Shown one piece after another: positions 33,015 to 44,499 of a DNA stretch of 64,000 bases. The notes below the pieces were generated by a model, which worked only from the letters and a program-made list of their open reading frames with translations, had not been told where the DNA came from and did no database searches. Source of the stretch: Colletotrichum lupini (lineage: Eukaryota > Ascomycota > Sordariomycetes > Glomerellales > Glomerellaceae); NCBI RefSeq assembly GCF_023278565.1, contig NC_064679.1, positions 3,286,001-3,350,000 on the forward strand, read 5' to 3'. A program made the translations under genes and the position numbers. Positions within the stretch are counted from its first letter, which is position 1. The number at the start of each line of letters is the position of its first letter.

Positions 33015-35864
33015 TTAAGGGTCTCTGGACAGCTCGGCCCCACAATGATCGACGGATTAGCCTCTGCCGAGAACCCTGAGAAAAGGACATGGCGTGGTGA
33101 TTTCCGTATCTCTTTTCACCTCTCAAGTGATACTTCCAGTGCTCAGGGGTACCCTGAATTGGTCTTATCAAATCCCGCTGTTGGTTTCATTGCAAGGCTG
33201 AGAAAAATGGTAATTAGAGGCCGAGAGAGAGGCTCTCACAGGGTATGGAAAAGTCACCGAAAGAGTATCCACTTCGGACGGTGGATCCCGGCACGGCCAG
33301 GAAGGCTCGGAAGGCGAGTCAGTCCACTTCATTCGAGAAAAAAAGATAACCGTCCAAGGGTCCCGGTGGAGAAGCACTCATTGTGAAATGGGATCCTGGG
33401 AGGCTGGGAAGCTTCGCCGAAGAGGGAAGTGGGAAATAACAGGTTGTTGGCCGAAATTCCCGTGTTCAGGCGCTTGTGCGCAAACCCTCTTAGATGAGCT
33501 TTTTCGATGAGACTAGGTTACGAGGCACGACAACTCCTGTGCCCTGTCTATCAACATCGAATATTCAATATACTAGACGGCGAGACTCACTGTCGTTAAC
33601 GCGAGTCCCACTTGGCTTTCCCTGCAAAAAGTTGTTCCGAACGGGCTCCTTCCGAAGGATGCCGGGTAAGATCATCCAGCTTTCTGCATCAAACTGTGCC
33701 CTTTACGCCATTCGAGCGGTGGCTGGAGGTCGAGACAGTATAAGCAAAGGTGTCTAGCCAGTGTGGCTGGCCTGAATCGTTTTTGACAGCCTGCACAGGG
33801 CTTGCTAAGCCTTTTCGGCTCTAGACAGACGAGGGCACAATGCATTGGATTACTAGGCTGCGCTATGTCGGGTGAACCACGAACGCGCAACTTTGTATCA
33901 AAGGTGTGGGCCGGGTTGTTGTTCGAAAAAAGAAAAATCAGATTATACCAAAATGAAGAAGACGATGGAAAGAATTCGACCGGGGTCGGGAATTGCCCAC
34001 CGCGTTTCAGTAGGCGACTGGACATGGCAAATCGTCGTCTTTGATATTGCCAATATCGACCTCAAAGGCGTCGATGATGAATGACAAAGGCAGCCAATGC
34101 GATCAATGTGAGAGAGGTGGTCATCGCAACTGATATAGCCGAGGCTTCGACGGATCAAACCGTGGCATATTACTTTGTACGCCCGCCTCAGTGCATAAAA
34201 GGGCCCGGAAGTCGTTCCGAAAACAAAGCGTTCAAAGAAGGTCGGCCAAAGGTAGATGACCAAGAACACGCTCTGTGGCGGTGTATGTATGTAGCACAGC
34301 GATGCGGCATATTCGTACTTATAAATAGTAAGGTAGATTCAGTTAACGCTCGTGGGACAAGGGCTTCAAAGTAAAGTATAACGTCAGATAGGGGGCGCGG
34401 TTATGTAATCCACATTCTAGAGTTTAAACAGCAAGAAATATAGGCGCGCTCACCGTTCCCCTCTTTAGTGCTAGCCATAGAGATCCAGAGGATTAGATAC
34501 AACGCAGACTGCAGAGGAGATGCGGTCCAACCGGCCATCATTACAAAAGAGAGGAATTGTGCGTGGGCTATGAATATGCAAATAGAGAAGATTCCAAGAG
34601 TCAAGCGGGCTTCTCAGTCTTCATTTTCTCCGCGTCAAGGTACGTACCGATATAGCCAATGACGCCTGCCATTCGAAAGGTAACTGGAAAGTGCATACCG
34701 CCTCGACGCACCTGCCTTACTTTGGACATAACAACTGGAATTCGCAAAGAGTCCCTTTTAGGTAATTTGCAACTTCTACGAGAACGCCGATGTGTTAAGG
34801 TAGTAATGGCAAGACGAGGAATTGCCCTCCCTCGAAGGGCCCAGCTACCCACTTACATAGGTCTGACTTGCAGCAGAGTCGAAACCATCCATCTGCCCGC
34901 TCGAGCGGAAGGTGCGGTGCATTTCGGCGCTGTGAGGTGCGTCTGTACATCGACAACAGCGCTCTGCGACATACTACGGTATCAGGCCAAAGTTTAACCC
35001 CCTTGTCAGGTATCTTCGCCCATGCTTCTCGCGATTACATCAGCAGCATTACTTTCGAGATTCTTGTGCACGTTGAACAAAAATTTGGCCATTGAGAGTC
35101 ACTGCTTTGCCCTGGTCAGATCCACACTACCTGGTAGGGAGTTTAAACATACCCCTAAGGACCAAGTACGATACAAGCGACACGGGCGAATAAGCCTCAA
35201 GCTGAAGGATCATCACACAAAAAGGCACATGATAAAAATGAGAGAAATTGCCTTGGCCTGGTGAACAACCGACTTATATTCGCGCAACCCCACCAAAGCC
35301 GACAAGGGACCGGAGGGGAATGGATGGGATGGGCACGCATGCAGAAGGTCGCAGCCAGCAGGAAGAAGAAGCAGGAGCAGAAGCGGGCAGACCACTTCCG
35401 GGGTAGATACGGATAAAGGAGTTGGGAAGGTAGGCGAAAAAATAATCCAATGACCACAAAAAGGTAGAGAGATCCTAGGATTCGGTTTGATGCAAAGCGA
35501 GGTGGTGACTACGCAAAGACTAACACTTACAGGCTACCCGTGCTACCGTGGTGGAGGCCATTGACCAGAAGAGGAGAGGAGGGAGGGGTAATTTGGTATA
35601 TGTTTTTTTTATTTATTTTTTTGTTTTTTTTTGTTTTGTCCCCCTTTCGTCCAAGTACTGTCCTTTGAACGTGTGTTTTCCTTACACAACCCAACCTTTT
35701 CTGACTTACACCGAGGTCATGATCCAATGATGGGCTGCCTTCACCACCAATCTTTGTGTCATGCCGGTCCCGTCGGTGCGTCTTGCTTCCTGCTTCCTGC
35801 TTGTCACGCCTGTGCCCTGTTGTTGCTACCTTGCCTTGCCTTAGTGTAAGGTATCCGTACCCCG

Positions 35865-35888
35865 TAAGGTAAGGTAAGGTAAGGTATG
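35865..35888. repeat. GTAAG pentanucleotide repeat
   Basis: Four to five tandem copies of a GTAAG unit, directly after TATCCGTACC. Representative of the intergenic word family found across the window. Confidence 0.85.
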
Positions 35889-36208
35889 TAATAATCAGTG
35901 CCTTGCTTGTCTACCCTGCCCTGCCGGGTCGGAGCGATGGGTAATTTCTGCCGTTGCCGGCCACTTTAAGCCTACCCATGTCATCGGAAGCCTTGAGTAT
36001 CCGCGTTTCCTGACTGGTCCAGGTCTCGCGAGGTACCATGCCTTAGTCCCTTCCAGCGGCCTCACGGCCTCAGGTAGGAAATATTTCGGCCACCGCCCGC
36101 CCCGTCAAAGACAAGACTGGAGCACCTGGACGCCCCAACCCACGTCAGTCGGTGGTGACCCCTCCATCCTCGGCCTCCTGCGCGCTCTCCCACTTCTACC
36201 GTGAGGCA

Positions 36209-36374
36209 CCTCACCTTACTGTGGTAGGTAGGTAGGTCGGTTTGCTCCCGTCCCGTCCTTTCATTCCCATTGCTCACAGCACATCGCCTGAGACATGGAC
36301 CTATTGGATGCTCTGGATGAATGAGACTTTCAAATTGCCTACCTACCTACCTACCTCACCTTACCACCTACCTC
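36209..36374. repeat. GGTA / TACC repeat blocks in inverted orientation
   Basis: GGTAGGTAGGTAGG near 36223-36237 and CTAC repeats near 36338-36356 are complementary and about 100 bp apart, so they could pair as an imperfect hairpin. CACCTTAC flanks both in direct orientation. Confidence 0.75.
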
Positions 36375-37711
36375 TTCGTCTTCCTATACGCTGGGTGTCT
36401 TGTAATAAAGTCTGATGAATGGTTGGGCGCGTCTTCTATGAGATGAGGTGGTGCATGCCCTGCTTCACCGACAATGACCTGCATTCAACCTGCTTAACAT
36501 CAGTGTGTAAGGTAAGCCTAGGTACGCCTGCCTGTAAGGTAAATGCCCTGAGATGAATCACCAAGGTACTCCCGTACATGGAAACCCGCGGATGAAGCAC
36601 CTCCCGCATCTCAGTGAATTGTCAGTGCCTTGGGGTCCCTTCCCTCAACCCCAAACCTCCAGGTCCCAGTCAGTCACCAAAGAATTCCAATCACCCGCTG
36701 TGCCAGCGTCCCTTCCCCCCCCTCCCCGCTAAAAAGTCAGGTCAACCAAGCTGCCTCCACCTTTTACCTCAAGTGCCAACCTGGTAGTGGCTTTCCCGAG
36801 AAGAAAAAAATTCATTCACAAAAAAAAAACTCGGGCCTCAGATTTTATTCCTGGGCCTTTTTCTCCTCCTCTCCCACAACCGCACATATCTCTCTCTCTC
36901 TCTATCCCTCTCCTCCACAAACCTTGCCCTACCGGTATCCTTGTGGTCATTCTTCCTCTGCTCACTCGTCCTGCTCGGTCGATACCTTTCTGTTCGCCAA
37001 TTTTACAATAGCGGACATTTCGTACACGACCAGCGAGACCCCTCAGGCCAATAACCAAGCCCTCCTCCAATCGAAGCCTTGCGTTTACCGTCTTCCACGT
37101 TTTCTTTGGATCGCCGCAGCCCGAGCATCTCCGGAACGTCTCGCCTCGCTTGCCTCTCGCAACCCAAAAAAAACACACTCCGTTGACGTGCCTTCAACCT
37201 ACCTCCCCCCTTTTCGTTTACGAGGAACACAGCTTCCACCGCACCTCATACCATCTCGTTCGCGCACTCGATCCTACTGATTCGTCAGTCCTCGCGTGCC
37301 TTCGTCCTAAGCTCGTTTCCGCACTCGCCCCGAAAAAAACTCTAGCCACCTTCCGGCTTCACTGGACCAGCAGCACCTGCTCGTCCCGACATTCTTGCGT
37401 TTACTTCAATCTTTGACGGCTTTCGACGACGTCAACCGGCTCCTGATTCCTTTCACGGCACCTCAGGCCGCCGACCGACTCATTCTTCGGACCACGCGGA
37501 GAGGTTTGGTTCGCCCTCTCCGGTCTGTCTCCGTCTCAGGAGTTGCTGGTAAACCTCGGTTTACCCAATAGCAGGATACACAACAGCCCGTTCGCGGCTA
37601 CTACCTCAGGGCCTGGCAGGATTAGATCAGTTGATCATCTTCCCTGGTCCCTTATACCCAATAGTCTTTCGAGGCATGCCTATTTCTGCATCAGACCTAG
37701 CATCAGACACG

Positions 37712-40157
37712 ATGGCTACTGCATTTTCTTACGCTCAAGCCGCCAAGGGTCAGGCGGCCACAACACCCGCGGCCCAGACCACCGAGAACGGCAAGGACTC
37801 CGCGAGCTCAGTAAATGGCGAACAACCGGCTGCCGAGCCCACCGCTGTCAAGAGCACCGACTCCGTTGACGACGAGTCCTCGAGAAATAGCCCTCTCAAG
37901 GCCCAACTGGCTGCCAAGCAGGACATTTCCTCTGCCCAAGCAGAGGCCAACAGCACGAACACACCATCTGCCGCCGCTTCCGTCACCGACTCGCGACGCG
38001 ATGACGAGGAGGCCGTTACCGAAGCCTCTGCCCGCCGAAGTGAGAAGAGTGTGAGGTCGGCAAGCGCATCTACTCGCGTGACTGACGAGGCCGAGCCGAA
38101 GAAGGGCTCTAGGAAGCCGAGAAAGGGCAAGGCCGGAAAAGAGTCAAGTGAGGATGCGAAGAAGGAGAAGGCCGCAGAGCAGGAGAAGGAGGAGCCCAAG
38201 ATTGAGCTCGTCGAGGCGCCGCTTCCTTCGGTCAACATCTGGACCCAGCGCAAGGAGACTGCGGCTCACAAGACCTCTGTCACCCTGCCCACCGCCAATG
38301 GTGCTACCAGTGCATCTACCCCAGTTGACACCTGGCCCAACAGCCAGGAGTCCAAGAAGAAGAACAAGTCCGCTGACGGCGCTGAAGCCACCAACGGCAC
38401 TGCTGCCGGCAAGTCTCAACGCAAGGCTGGCGATGGTGACGCCGCCGCCAGAAGAAACGGTGCTCGCGGCTCAAGGGTTATTGAGAGAGATAGCCGACTG
38501 ACTGAGGTCCCTCCCCCTGTTGGCGACGTTCACTCATGGCCTACGCCTGAGACGGCGGTCAAGGAGATTGTCAAGGAGGAGAAGCGCAAGCCTCTCGAGA
38601 AGGTTGAGCGGGTAGAGGTCGAGGCCCAGGATGATGCCGGCGCCAAGGGACGTTCAAAAGACAAGTGGGAGCGTATGGACTTTGTCCCTACTGTCCAGTT
38701 CTCCACCCCCATCCCCTCAGTTAGAGGCTCTCGGGGAGGACGAGGTGGTGCTCGTGGTGGACGCGACGTTACTTCTCGTGGCGGTCACGGCGCTGCTGCT
38801 GCTGCTGCCTCTGCTGACAAGCCGGCCAGCACTGCTGCCCCTACCAAGGCTGGAAACGAAGCTCGGGACCGCGCTCGCGACGGTAACGCTCCGGCCAGAG
38901 CCAACTCTCAGCCCCCTGTTGCGAACAAGCGGGCCTCAATGGAAGTCTCTAACGGCAAGGAGCAACGCAAGCCCACGGCGCCCCACTCTGGCGAGCGCAA
39001 CAAGGAGTCGCAGTCAAATGCCACCAATGTAAGTTGATTTCCTCCTGGATTATCCTGCGATACCGTCTACAACATGTATGCTAACCCATGGAAAGGAGCA
39101 GGCCGGTCCTGTCAGAGAGAGAGGCGAAGGCCGCGGCGATAGGGGCCGTGGCGGATACCGAGGCCGCGGAGGTCACCCTGGAAACATGCCCATGCACACT
39201 CAGCAGTCTTCTTACATGTCTAACGGCAACTCCTTCGGCTCCCAAGGCCCCAGACAGTACGCCAGCCCTCCCCTCCACCAGGGCGGCAGCTTCCAATCCT
39301 CTTACGGAGGTTCCCAGTCCCGCGGTGGTCGTGGCGGCCGCGGTCAGTCAAATGGCTCTGGAGCGTTCCGTGGTGCTGGTGGCCCTTCGAACTCTGGCCG
39401 TATGCGTCAAGTTCAGACCAACATGAACCAGGTCTCCTGGGATTACGGAGTTCCCATGACCCCGGGTTCTTATGCCGCATTCTACGAGCAAACGAGACAT
39501 ATCATGATCCCTCAGATGGAGTACTACTTCTCCGTCGAGAACCTCCTGAAGGATACCTACCTGCGCAAGAACATGGACAGCCAGGGTTTCGTGCCCTTGG
39601 AGCTTGTCCTCGGCTTCCAAAGGGTTCGTTCGGTGGCCGATGCCCAGACTCTGCGCGCAATTATTGCCGAGTGCCCCCAGCTGGATTACGTTGTCGGCGA
39701 CGATGGCATTGAGAGACTGAGATCTCGTACCCACTGGCAAAAGTTCGTCTACCCTAACATGGAGCTGCGCTTCGATGCTGCCCGCAACGAGGGACCTCAG
39801 TACTTCTACCCCCGTTCCCTTCACGCCATCGCTCACTACGACCACGGCATGCTCGGCGACTACCCTGTTATCTCGCCGACTGCTGCCTACCCCAATGGTG
39901 CCGAGAATACCTACGTCGCCTACCCCACCGAGGCTCAGGGTGGACAGCCGAACGGCACTGTGAACGGCAATGCTGCCGAGACACAGCTTTCTGCTCAAGT
40001 CCCCGAATTCCAGCCCGGTCCCGCATCCGAGCAAACGGCCGAGGCCTCGGCGGAGACGGAGAAGGCCCAGCCCCTCGTCAATGGCTCTGCCCACACAGAG
40101 AGCGCACCCTTGACGAACGGAAACCACGCTCAGCCTGCTGAAGCCCTCCAGTCCTAG
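37712..40157 (+). CDS. La-motif (LARP-type) RNA-binding protein, two exons
   Basis: Exons 37712-39028 and 39096-40157 (67-nt intron, GTAAGT..GAAAG with a GCTAACC branch-like site); 792 aa to the TAG at 40155. ATG 37712 (MATAFSYAQAAKG) has A at -3; earlier in-frame codons are leader. The first ~440 residues are Ala/Lys/Glu-rich and disordered, with conserved-looking short segments such as SVNIWTQRKE and TVQFSTPIPS, then an RGG/GRGG-rich stretch that continues into exon 2. The La motif lies at about residues 570-665: MEYYFSVENLLKDTYLRKNM, GFVPLELVLGFQRVR and a final WQKFVYP. This is the Sro9/Slf1/LARP1-like family, which binds mRNA and polysomes in the cytoplasm. The C-terminal ~125 residues are low complexity. 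The open frame does not end functionally at TAG: see the next entry. Confidence 0.9.
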
Positions 40158-40631
40158 TTGGACGAAGGCATTGTCGTGGGCTGTGGCAGCGAGGCGGCAG
40201 CATCAGGATGTGGTGACGACAGCAGCAACTTGTCGAGTCCTTCGCAACGCGCACACTTGCTGATGCGGTTTCGAGGAGAGAACTCGGTTGCAGAGTCTCC
40301 CATCGACGACATCCCATTCCCTGAGTTCCGTCTGCGCGCGCTCTCCCAACGGCAAGATACTTTAGCCGGGGAAATCCCCGGCGACATGAAATCCCTTTAT
40401 CGGTTCTGGTCTCATTTCTTGGTCCGGCATTTTGATTTGGAGATGTTTGAGGAGTTTCGGGCATATGCAGTGGCGGACGCCACTGGGGGAACCATCAACA
40501 CAACTGGCCTCAAGCACTTGATTGCATACTATGAAGCGGTCTTACAAGAGGACAAAAAATATCCTCTGGACAATCTGGAGTCTCTCTATGGAGAAGCGAA
40601 AAGGCTAGCTGCGACAGCTGAGACCCCTTGA
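40158..40631 (+). CDS. In-frame C-terminal extension behind the TAG of the La-motif gene
   Basis: 157 codons begin directly after the TAG at 40155-40157 in the same frame. The sequence looks like real protein: DDIPFPEFRLRA, a tryptophan-containing helix YRFWSHFLVRHFDLEMFEEF, then GLKHLIAYYEAVL. I recall comparable FWSHFL segments at the end of LARP proteins of other ascomycetes, but could not check. Possible readings: stop-codon readthrough; an alternative intron ending at the TAG (TCCTAG is an acceptable acceptor; the only in-frame donor I found is GTGAAC at 39960, giving a 198-nt intron and an 884-aa product); a sequence error; or a separate small gene from ATG 40263 (122 aa). The exact abutment and common frame argue that it belongs to the La protein. 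Coding status likely, mechanism open. Confidence 0.6.
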   Translation: MDEGIVVGCGSEAAASGCGDDSSNLSSPSQRAHLLMRFRGENSVAESPIDDIPFPEFRLRALSQRQDTLAGEIPGDMKSLYRFWSHFLVRHFDLEMFEEFRAYAVADATGGTINTTGLKHLIAYYEAVLQEDKKYPLDNLESLYGEAKRLAATAETP

Positions 40632-41855
40632 GAGGTAGCATCTGAGTCGATTACAATGACGAGGATGTCTTACGGATTGGGCAACTCTTGTTGGAATTTT
40701 TTCCACAACAAGCTGCGATAGACCCACCTAGGTTGCGGTCGCTCGATTCTCCGTCTTGGTCAATTTCACCGAGCGCATATTCCCAGTATCGTTGAATCTG
40801 CGACGTTTTTTGGGGGTCATTCGGGACGAGGTCGCAGTTGTTGTCGTCTTCGAATGGTTGGAAAAGTTATCTGCTTCTTTCTCACAAAGGGGGATGGGCC
40901 GCAGCACAGAGAGATATGCTACCAGGTGGTCAGCGACATACCCATGGGAGGTTTGATTCGGAATTAATTGGGACGGGGGGAATAATCAGAGGCAAAAAAA
41001 TGAGGCAAAGAGGAAGGCTTCGCCCCTCTTGCGTTGGAATGTAGAAGCTTCGTCTCAAAGACAGCTTCGGACACGGGTTGATGAAAGTCTCTTCTCCGGC
41101 GTAACTCGGCATACAGGTCCGAGATGACAAGTCATGGATCGGTCTTACTTTCATTTGGCGGTTTCTCCTCATTATGGATGGATTTTGAAGTTCCTCCTTT
41201 CTCTCCCCTCGCCTCATTGCTAGACGAAGAAAAAAGTTTTCTTCCTCTTTTTTTACCTTTTTTTTTTTAACTGCACATAGCTTCTGCATGCTTTATTCTG
41301 GGAAAACACAAACAGGGAAACAGGGGAAGGTTTATGGGCATGAAATGCATTCGAGCGGTCACAAGAAATTGGAGGCAATGGTCCATGGTGTTCTACTAGA
41401 CTTTTTCCTCTTTCTTCTTTTCCCTTCCTTCCTTCATTCGCTCATGAGCACACACGGGGGTTGGGGGGTAAGGGAAAGAAAGAGACGGCATCATCAGGCA
41501 AAATCAGTCGAGCTGATGCTGTATTGCATGATTAGGACCTCTTAAAAATGAATAAATCGGAGTATATGGCGTTCACATGGTGTAACTTGAAGTCGTGTCG
41601 CGTCGTTGTGGGTGAGTTCATCGCGGAAGAGGCGCTGTCTTCCTCCTCCCTGGCTGGGCTGTAGAGCAGTGGGTCGAACATCCCTTGAAACCAGACACTG
41701 GCAGCTGATTTATCCACTCTAGCTGTGGCGACACACCCCCTACAAGTCAACTCTCGATATATGTGAACAGGGTGGTGGAGGAGGGGAAGCGACATGTTGC
41801 TCCTCCTGCATGGTGGTCTCCGACAATATCTTCGACCTCAGACCCTCAAACCACC
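40632..41855. other. Intergenic region upstream of the 5S rRNA gene
   Basis: Contains the probable 3' UTR of the La-motif gene and T-rich simple sequence near 41245-41270. No gene seen. AATATC at about 41826-41831 lies 25-30 bp before the 5S start, where Neurospora 5S genes have a TATA-like element (inference). Confidence 0.5.
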
Positions 41856-41974
41856 ACATACGACCATACCCATTGGAAAACTCGGGATCCCGTCCGCTCT
41901 CCCATAGATAAGCCAATGAGGGCTGGATTAGTAGTTGGGTCGGTGACGACCAGCGAATACCTGGTGTTGTATGT
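41856..41974 (+). rRNA. 5S ribosomal RNA gene
   Basis: 119-nt 5S rRNA gene, recognised from its close likeness to the dispersed Neurospora 5S genes. The ends ACATACGAC and GTTGTATGT pair along all nine positions (helix I). CCCATTGG pairs with CCAATGAGGG with the usual single bulge (helix II). The loop A-helix III segment GATCCCGTCCGCTCT, the box A-like AGATAAGCC and the box C region with GTAGTTGGG, GGTGACGACC and CAGCGAAT are all present. Differences from the Neurospora sequence are matched on both sides of stems, so the gene looks functional. Five T follow from 41974, a normal RNA polymerase III terminator. It stands alone, not in an rDNA repeat, as is common in Pezizomycotina. Confidence 0.93.
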
Positions 41975-41985
41975 TTTTGATTTTT
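41974..41985 (+). terminator. RNA polymerase III T-run terminator of the 5S gene
   Basis: Five T (41974-41978), GA, then five more T (41981-41985), directly at the 3' end of the 5S gene. Two T-runs make efficient termination likely. Confidence 0.75.
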
Positions 41986-43578
41986 CATAGGTTTTTGCAC
42001 GGTGGTAAGAAGGCTGTGGACATGGATATCACGATCTCCCAGCGGCGGTTAGGGACGGTGGTGTTTGGCTGGGGGGTCGAAAAGTTCCAGTCGTGAGGTG
42101 TCATACGGGGTAGGCAAGTTGCTGTTCTCAATTGTTCAAGAGATCGAACTGTGGACCTACCACGGATGTGGTCGTTTACTTTTGATGGGACGGCCTCTTC
42201 GAGGTCTCGAAGTTGCTGGTGCGTGATCCTTTTCCAGCACTCCAACCGCAGGATCTAGGTATCGACGTTGACTTGTGTATATAACCCATGTATGCCTCTT
42301 GATCGTCGGGCAATGTCTACTGACTCGCTGAAGTATACTTTCCCATGAGTGTTATTACAGTTGTACGAGTTTGTCAATGCCCAGTCCTAGTCTGGCACTT
42401 TATCAAGGGGTATTGTCACCGAGAAGAGGAAAGGATGATCACGACGAGAGCTCCTTCTTATTGTCAGCATATAGCCTTTACGTAATTGGGGTTCTTATTA
42501 TTTGAAAGCCCATGTTTGTCTTCTTTAGACAGATACGAATTACTAATTTCTTTCCCAAACGGTGTGGGCGAGGCGCCCGCCCACTTCGAAACCGACCCCC
42601 TATCCATCATATGACTTTGAGAGAAACGCTTTACATGTCGGTATATCCGAGAAACTGATAAGAATTGTTGGGGGAAAATAGGTTAGATAGGGTATAACAA
42701 AAGGCTCTTCTTCATCTGTTACGCACGTGTCGGTGCCCGGGCGTCTGCACGGTGAAGTTAGATGTCAGAACTATTTCCTCCTCCTCATGTGTCGCTGTCG
42801 ATGATTGTTGAAACTCGAGTACCTATTCAGGCGCCGGATCCACTTCCTGCTAGCTAGCTACCTTGATTGGATAGGGACTCAGCAAACAATTGCTATCCAG
42901 GCGGTAGATTCATATCTCGGAGGGAACCTACTAGTAGCTCATGAAACGTGAGTGGTTGTATCCAGCTCGTTCGCAGCTTTTATATTCTAGTTGGTAGAGC
43001 TTGTATTCTCGCACACCAATGATACTTACATGACTTCTTTTAAGGAACGATGTGATGATTTCGAAGCGCCCAGCCGTGAGAACTGAAGTAGGCTTCTGTC
43101 GTCTCCGAAGGTACCATTGCTGCCTGGGCCTCCGAGATATCTTCACGCTCAAGCTAGGTTCTTTACTTGCTCCTGTAGATCACGGAACCGTGAGCTGGTA
43201 GATCACCCGGCCGCATAGAAACAAGAGGGCCAAAATCCAGAGACTCATACCGATACATGCAGAAAATGCCCTGGCACGCTTGAGTGACGTGAATTAAGAG
43301 AAGATGAGTTTGGGCTTATCATGCCCCACTCGAAGTTTCACGAAACGCGAACAAAAGACTCGGATGAAATATGTCGGGAAAGTCATGCCATATTACTCAT
43401 TATTACATAACCATCCTAATCTCAAGTCTCGCCATCTGCCGTTTCGACAGAAGTAGAGAACCAAGAAGAGAAGGGAATTAGACCGAGAAAAAGTCATTAT
43501 CTACAAGTTCTTCATGCCGTTTGCCTCATTATTCAGACCGTTTACTGCGTTTCGCTCAACATTCGTCACTCATCCCAC
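41986..43578. other. Intergenic region, 5S to GPI-protein gene
   Basis: 1.6 kb without a gene I can support. The part 42280-42660 is A/T-rich. A 12-base match to a tRNA D-arm (AGTTGGTAGAGC near 42988) has no matching T-arm and is not called a tRNA. Confidence 0.5.
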
Positions 43579-44499
43579 TTAGAAGGCCATGACGAGACCG
43601 ACAACACCGGCGGCAACAGCAACGAGGCCGTGAACCATGGCGGTCGGGGCGGCGTTCGGGGCCTCGGTGGAGGAGGGTGCAGCAGAGCCAGTGGCGGAGC
43701 CGGAGGCGTCGGTGGCGGAAGCGCCGCTGGACTCAGACGCACCGCTCTCAGTTGCGGAGGCGGACTCGGATGCACCGGTGGTACTGTCGAAAAGTGTTAG
43801 GATACATGTGAGTCGATGGCAGGATATGGGGAATACTTACGCAGCAGTTCCAGTGGCGGACTCGGATGCGGTGTTCAGGACAGTGGAGGTGAAGGCGCTG
43901 CCAGCAGAGTCGGTGCCGGTGACGACGCTGGGGGAGAGCGTGGGTACGACGTCGGTGGTGATTGTGGTCGGGACGGGGGTGACGGTGGTAGAGATCTCGG
44001 TGGTGATGGTGCTGCCGTCCGAGTTGGTGGTGGTGACGGCGATGACGGTGGGCACGGGGGTGCCGGCCGGGGCAGCAGTGGGGCGGAGGCTCTCAATGGC
44101 GGACTCGAGAGCGCCGTACTGGCTGGTGTACTGCGTCGGGATGGCCGCGGAGAACCAGTCCGGGGTGCTAGTGGCCTTGAGGACAGAGTAGATGTAGGAC
44201 TTGAGATCCCCGGTGACGCTGGCGGCGCTAGCGGCGGAGCCGAAGGCCGAGGTCAGGGAGTCCCACTGGTCAGTGGGAATGTAGGCCGAGATGAGAGCAT
44301 CGGCGGCGGCAGTGAAGGCCGGGGCGTCAGAGCTGCGAGGGCTGTGTTAGTATGTGTCTGGCTAGCTCCGAAGCTCCCCTTGAGCTATCTTTTAGATCCC
44401 GAGCGGGAGAAGCTGTGTGTCTTACACTTGGCGCGCGTCGATGGGGTTGGCAACAGCCAGCTTGGCGGCAATGGCCAGAGGAATGATGGCAGACTTCAT
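43579..44499 (-). CDS. Secreted GPI-anchored Ser/Thr-rich protein, three exons
   Basis: Exons 44499-44426, 44332-43841 and 43783-43579; introns 93 and 57 nt (GTAAGA..GCAG, GTAAGT..ACAG), both phase 2; product 256 aa. Residues 1-18 are a clear signal peptide (MKSAIIPLAIAAKLAVA) with cleavage expected before NPIDAR; DAR could also be a Kex2-like dibasic-type site, though only one basic residue is present. Residues 26-95 form a small globular part with PAFTAAADALISAYIP and TQYTSQYGALESAIESL, without cysteines. A Thr/Val-rich then Ser/Ala/Thr-rich stalk follows, likely O-glycosylated. The C-terminus has a hydrophobic tail (AMVHGLVAVAAGVVGLVMAF) after a small-residue omega region near EAPNAAP, the layout of a GPI-anchor signal. 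Expected at the plasma membrane or cell wall. Without splicing the frame breaks at both junctions, which supports the model. Function unknown. Confidence 0.87.

Larger units (their letters stand above)
31940..37711. other. 5.8-kb intergenic region with pyrimidine-rich leader at its end
   Basis: No recognisable gene. The part from about 32.0 to 35.3 kb is somewhat more A/T-rich; 32954-33014 and 35606-35640 are T-rich tracts. 35841-36360 is dense in AAGGTA/TACCT words. From about 36.6 to 37.7 kb the plus strand is rich in C and T with few purine runs, as expected for the promoter and long 5' UTR of the La-motif gene; a 216-codon open frame there (36630-37280) shows no protein motif. Confidence 0.5.

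Noticed and set aside
36630..37280. 216-codon open frame
   Set aside because: Lies in pyrimidine-rich DNA upstream of the La-motif gene and encodes Pro/Ser-rich sequence typical of a translated leader.
39348..40127. 259-codon open frame on the minus strand
   Set aside because: Antisense of the La-motif exon 2.
42980..43005. D-arm-like AGTTGGTAGAGC
   Set aside because: No T-arm or acceptor stem around it.
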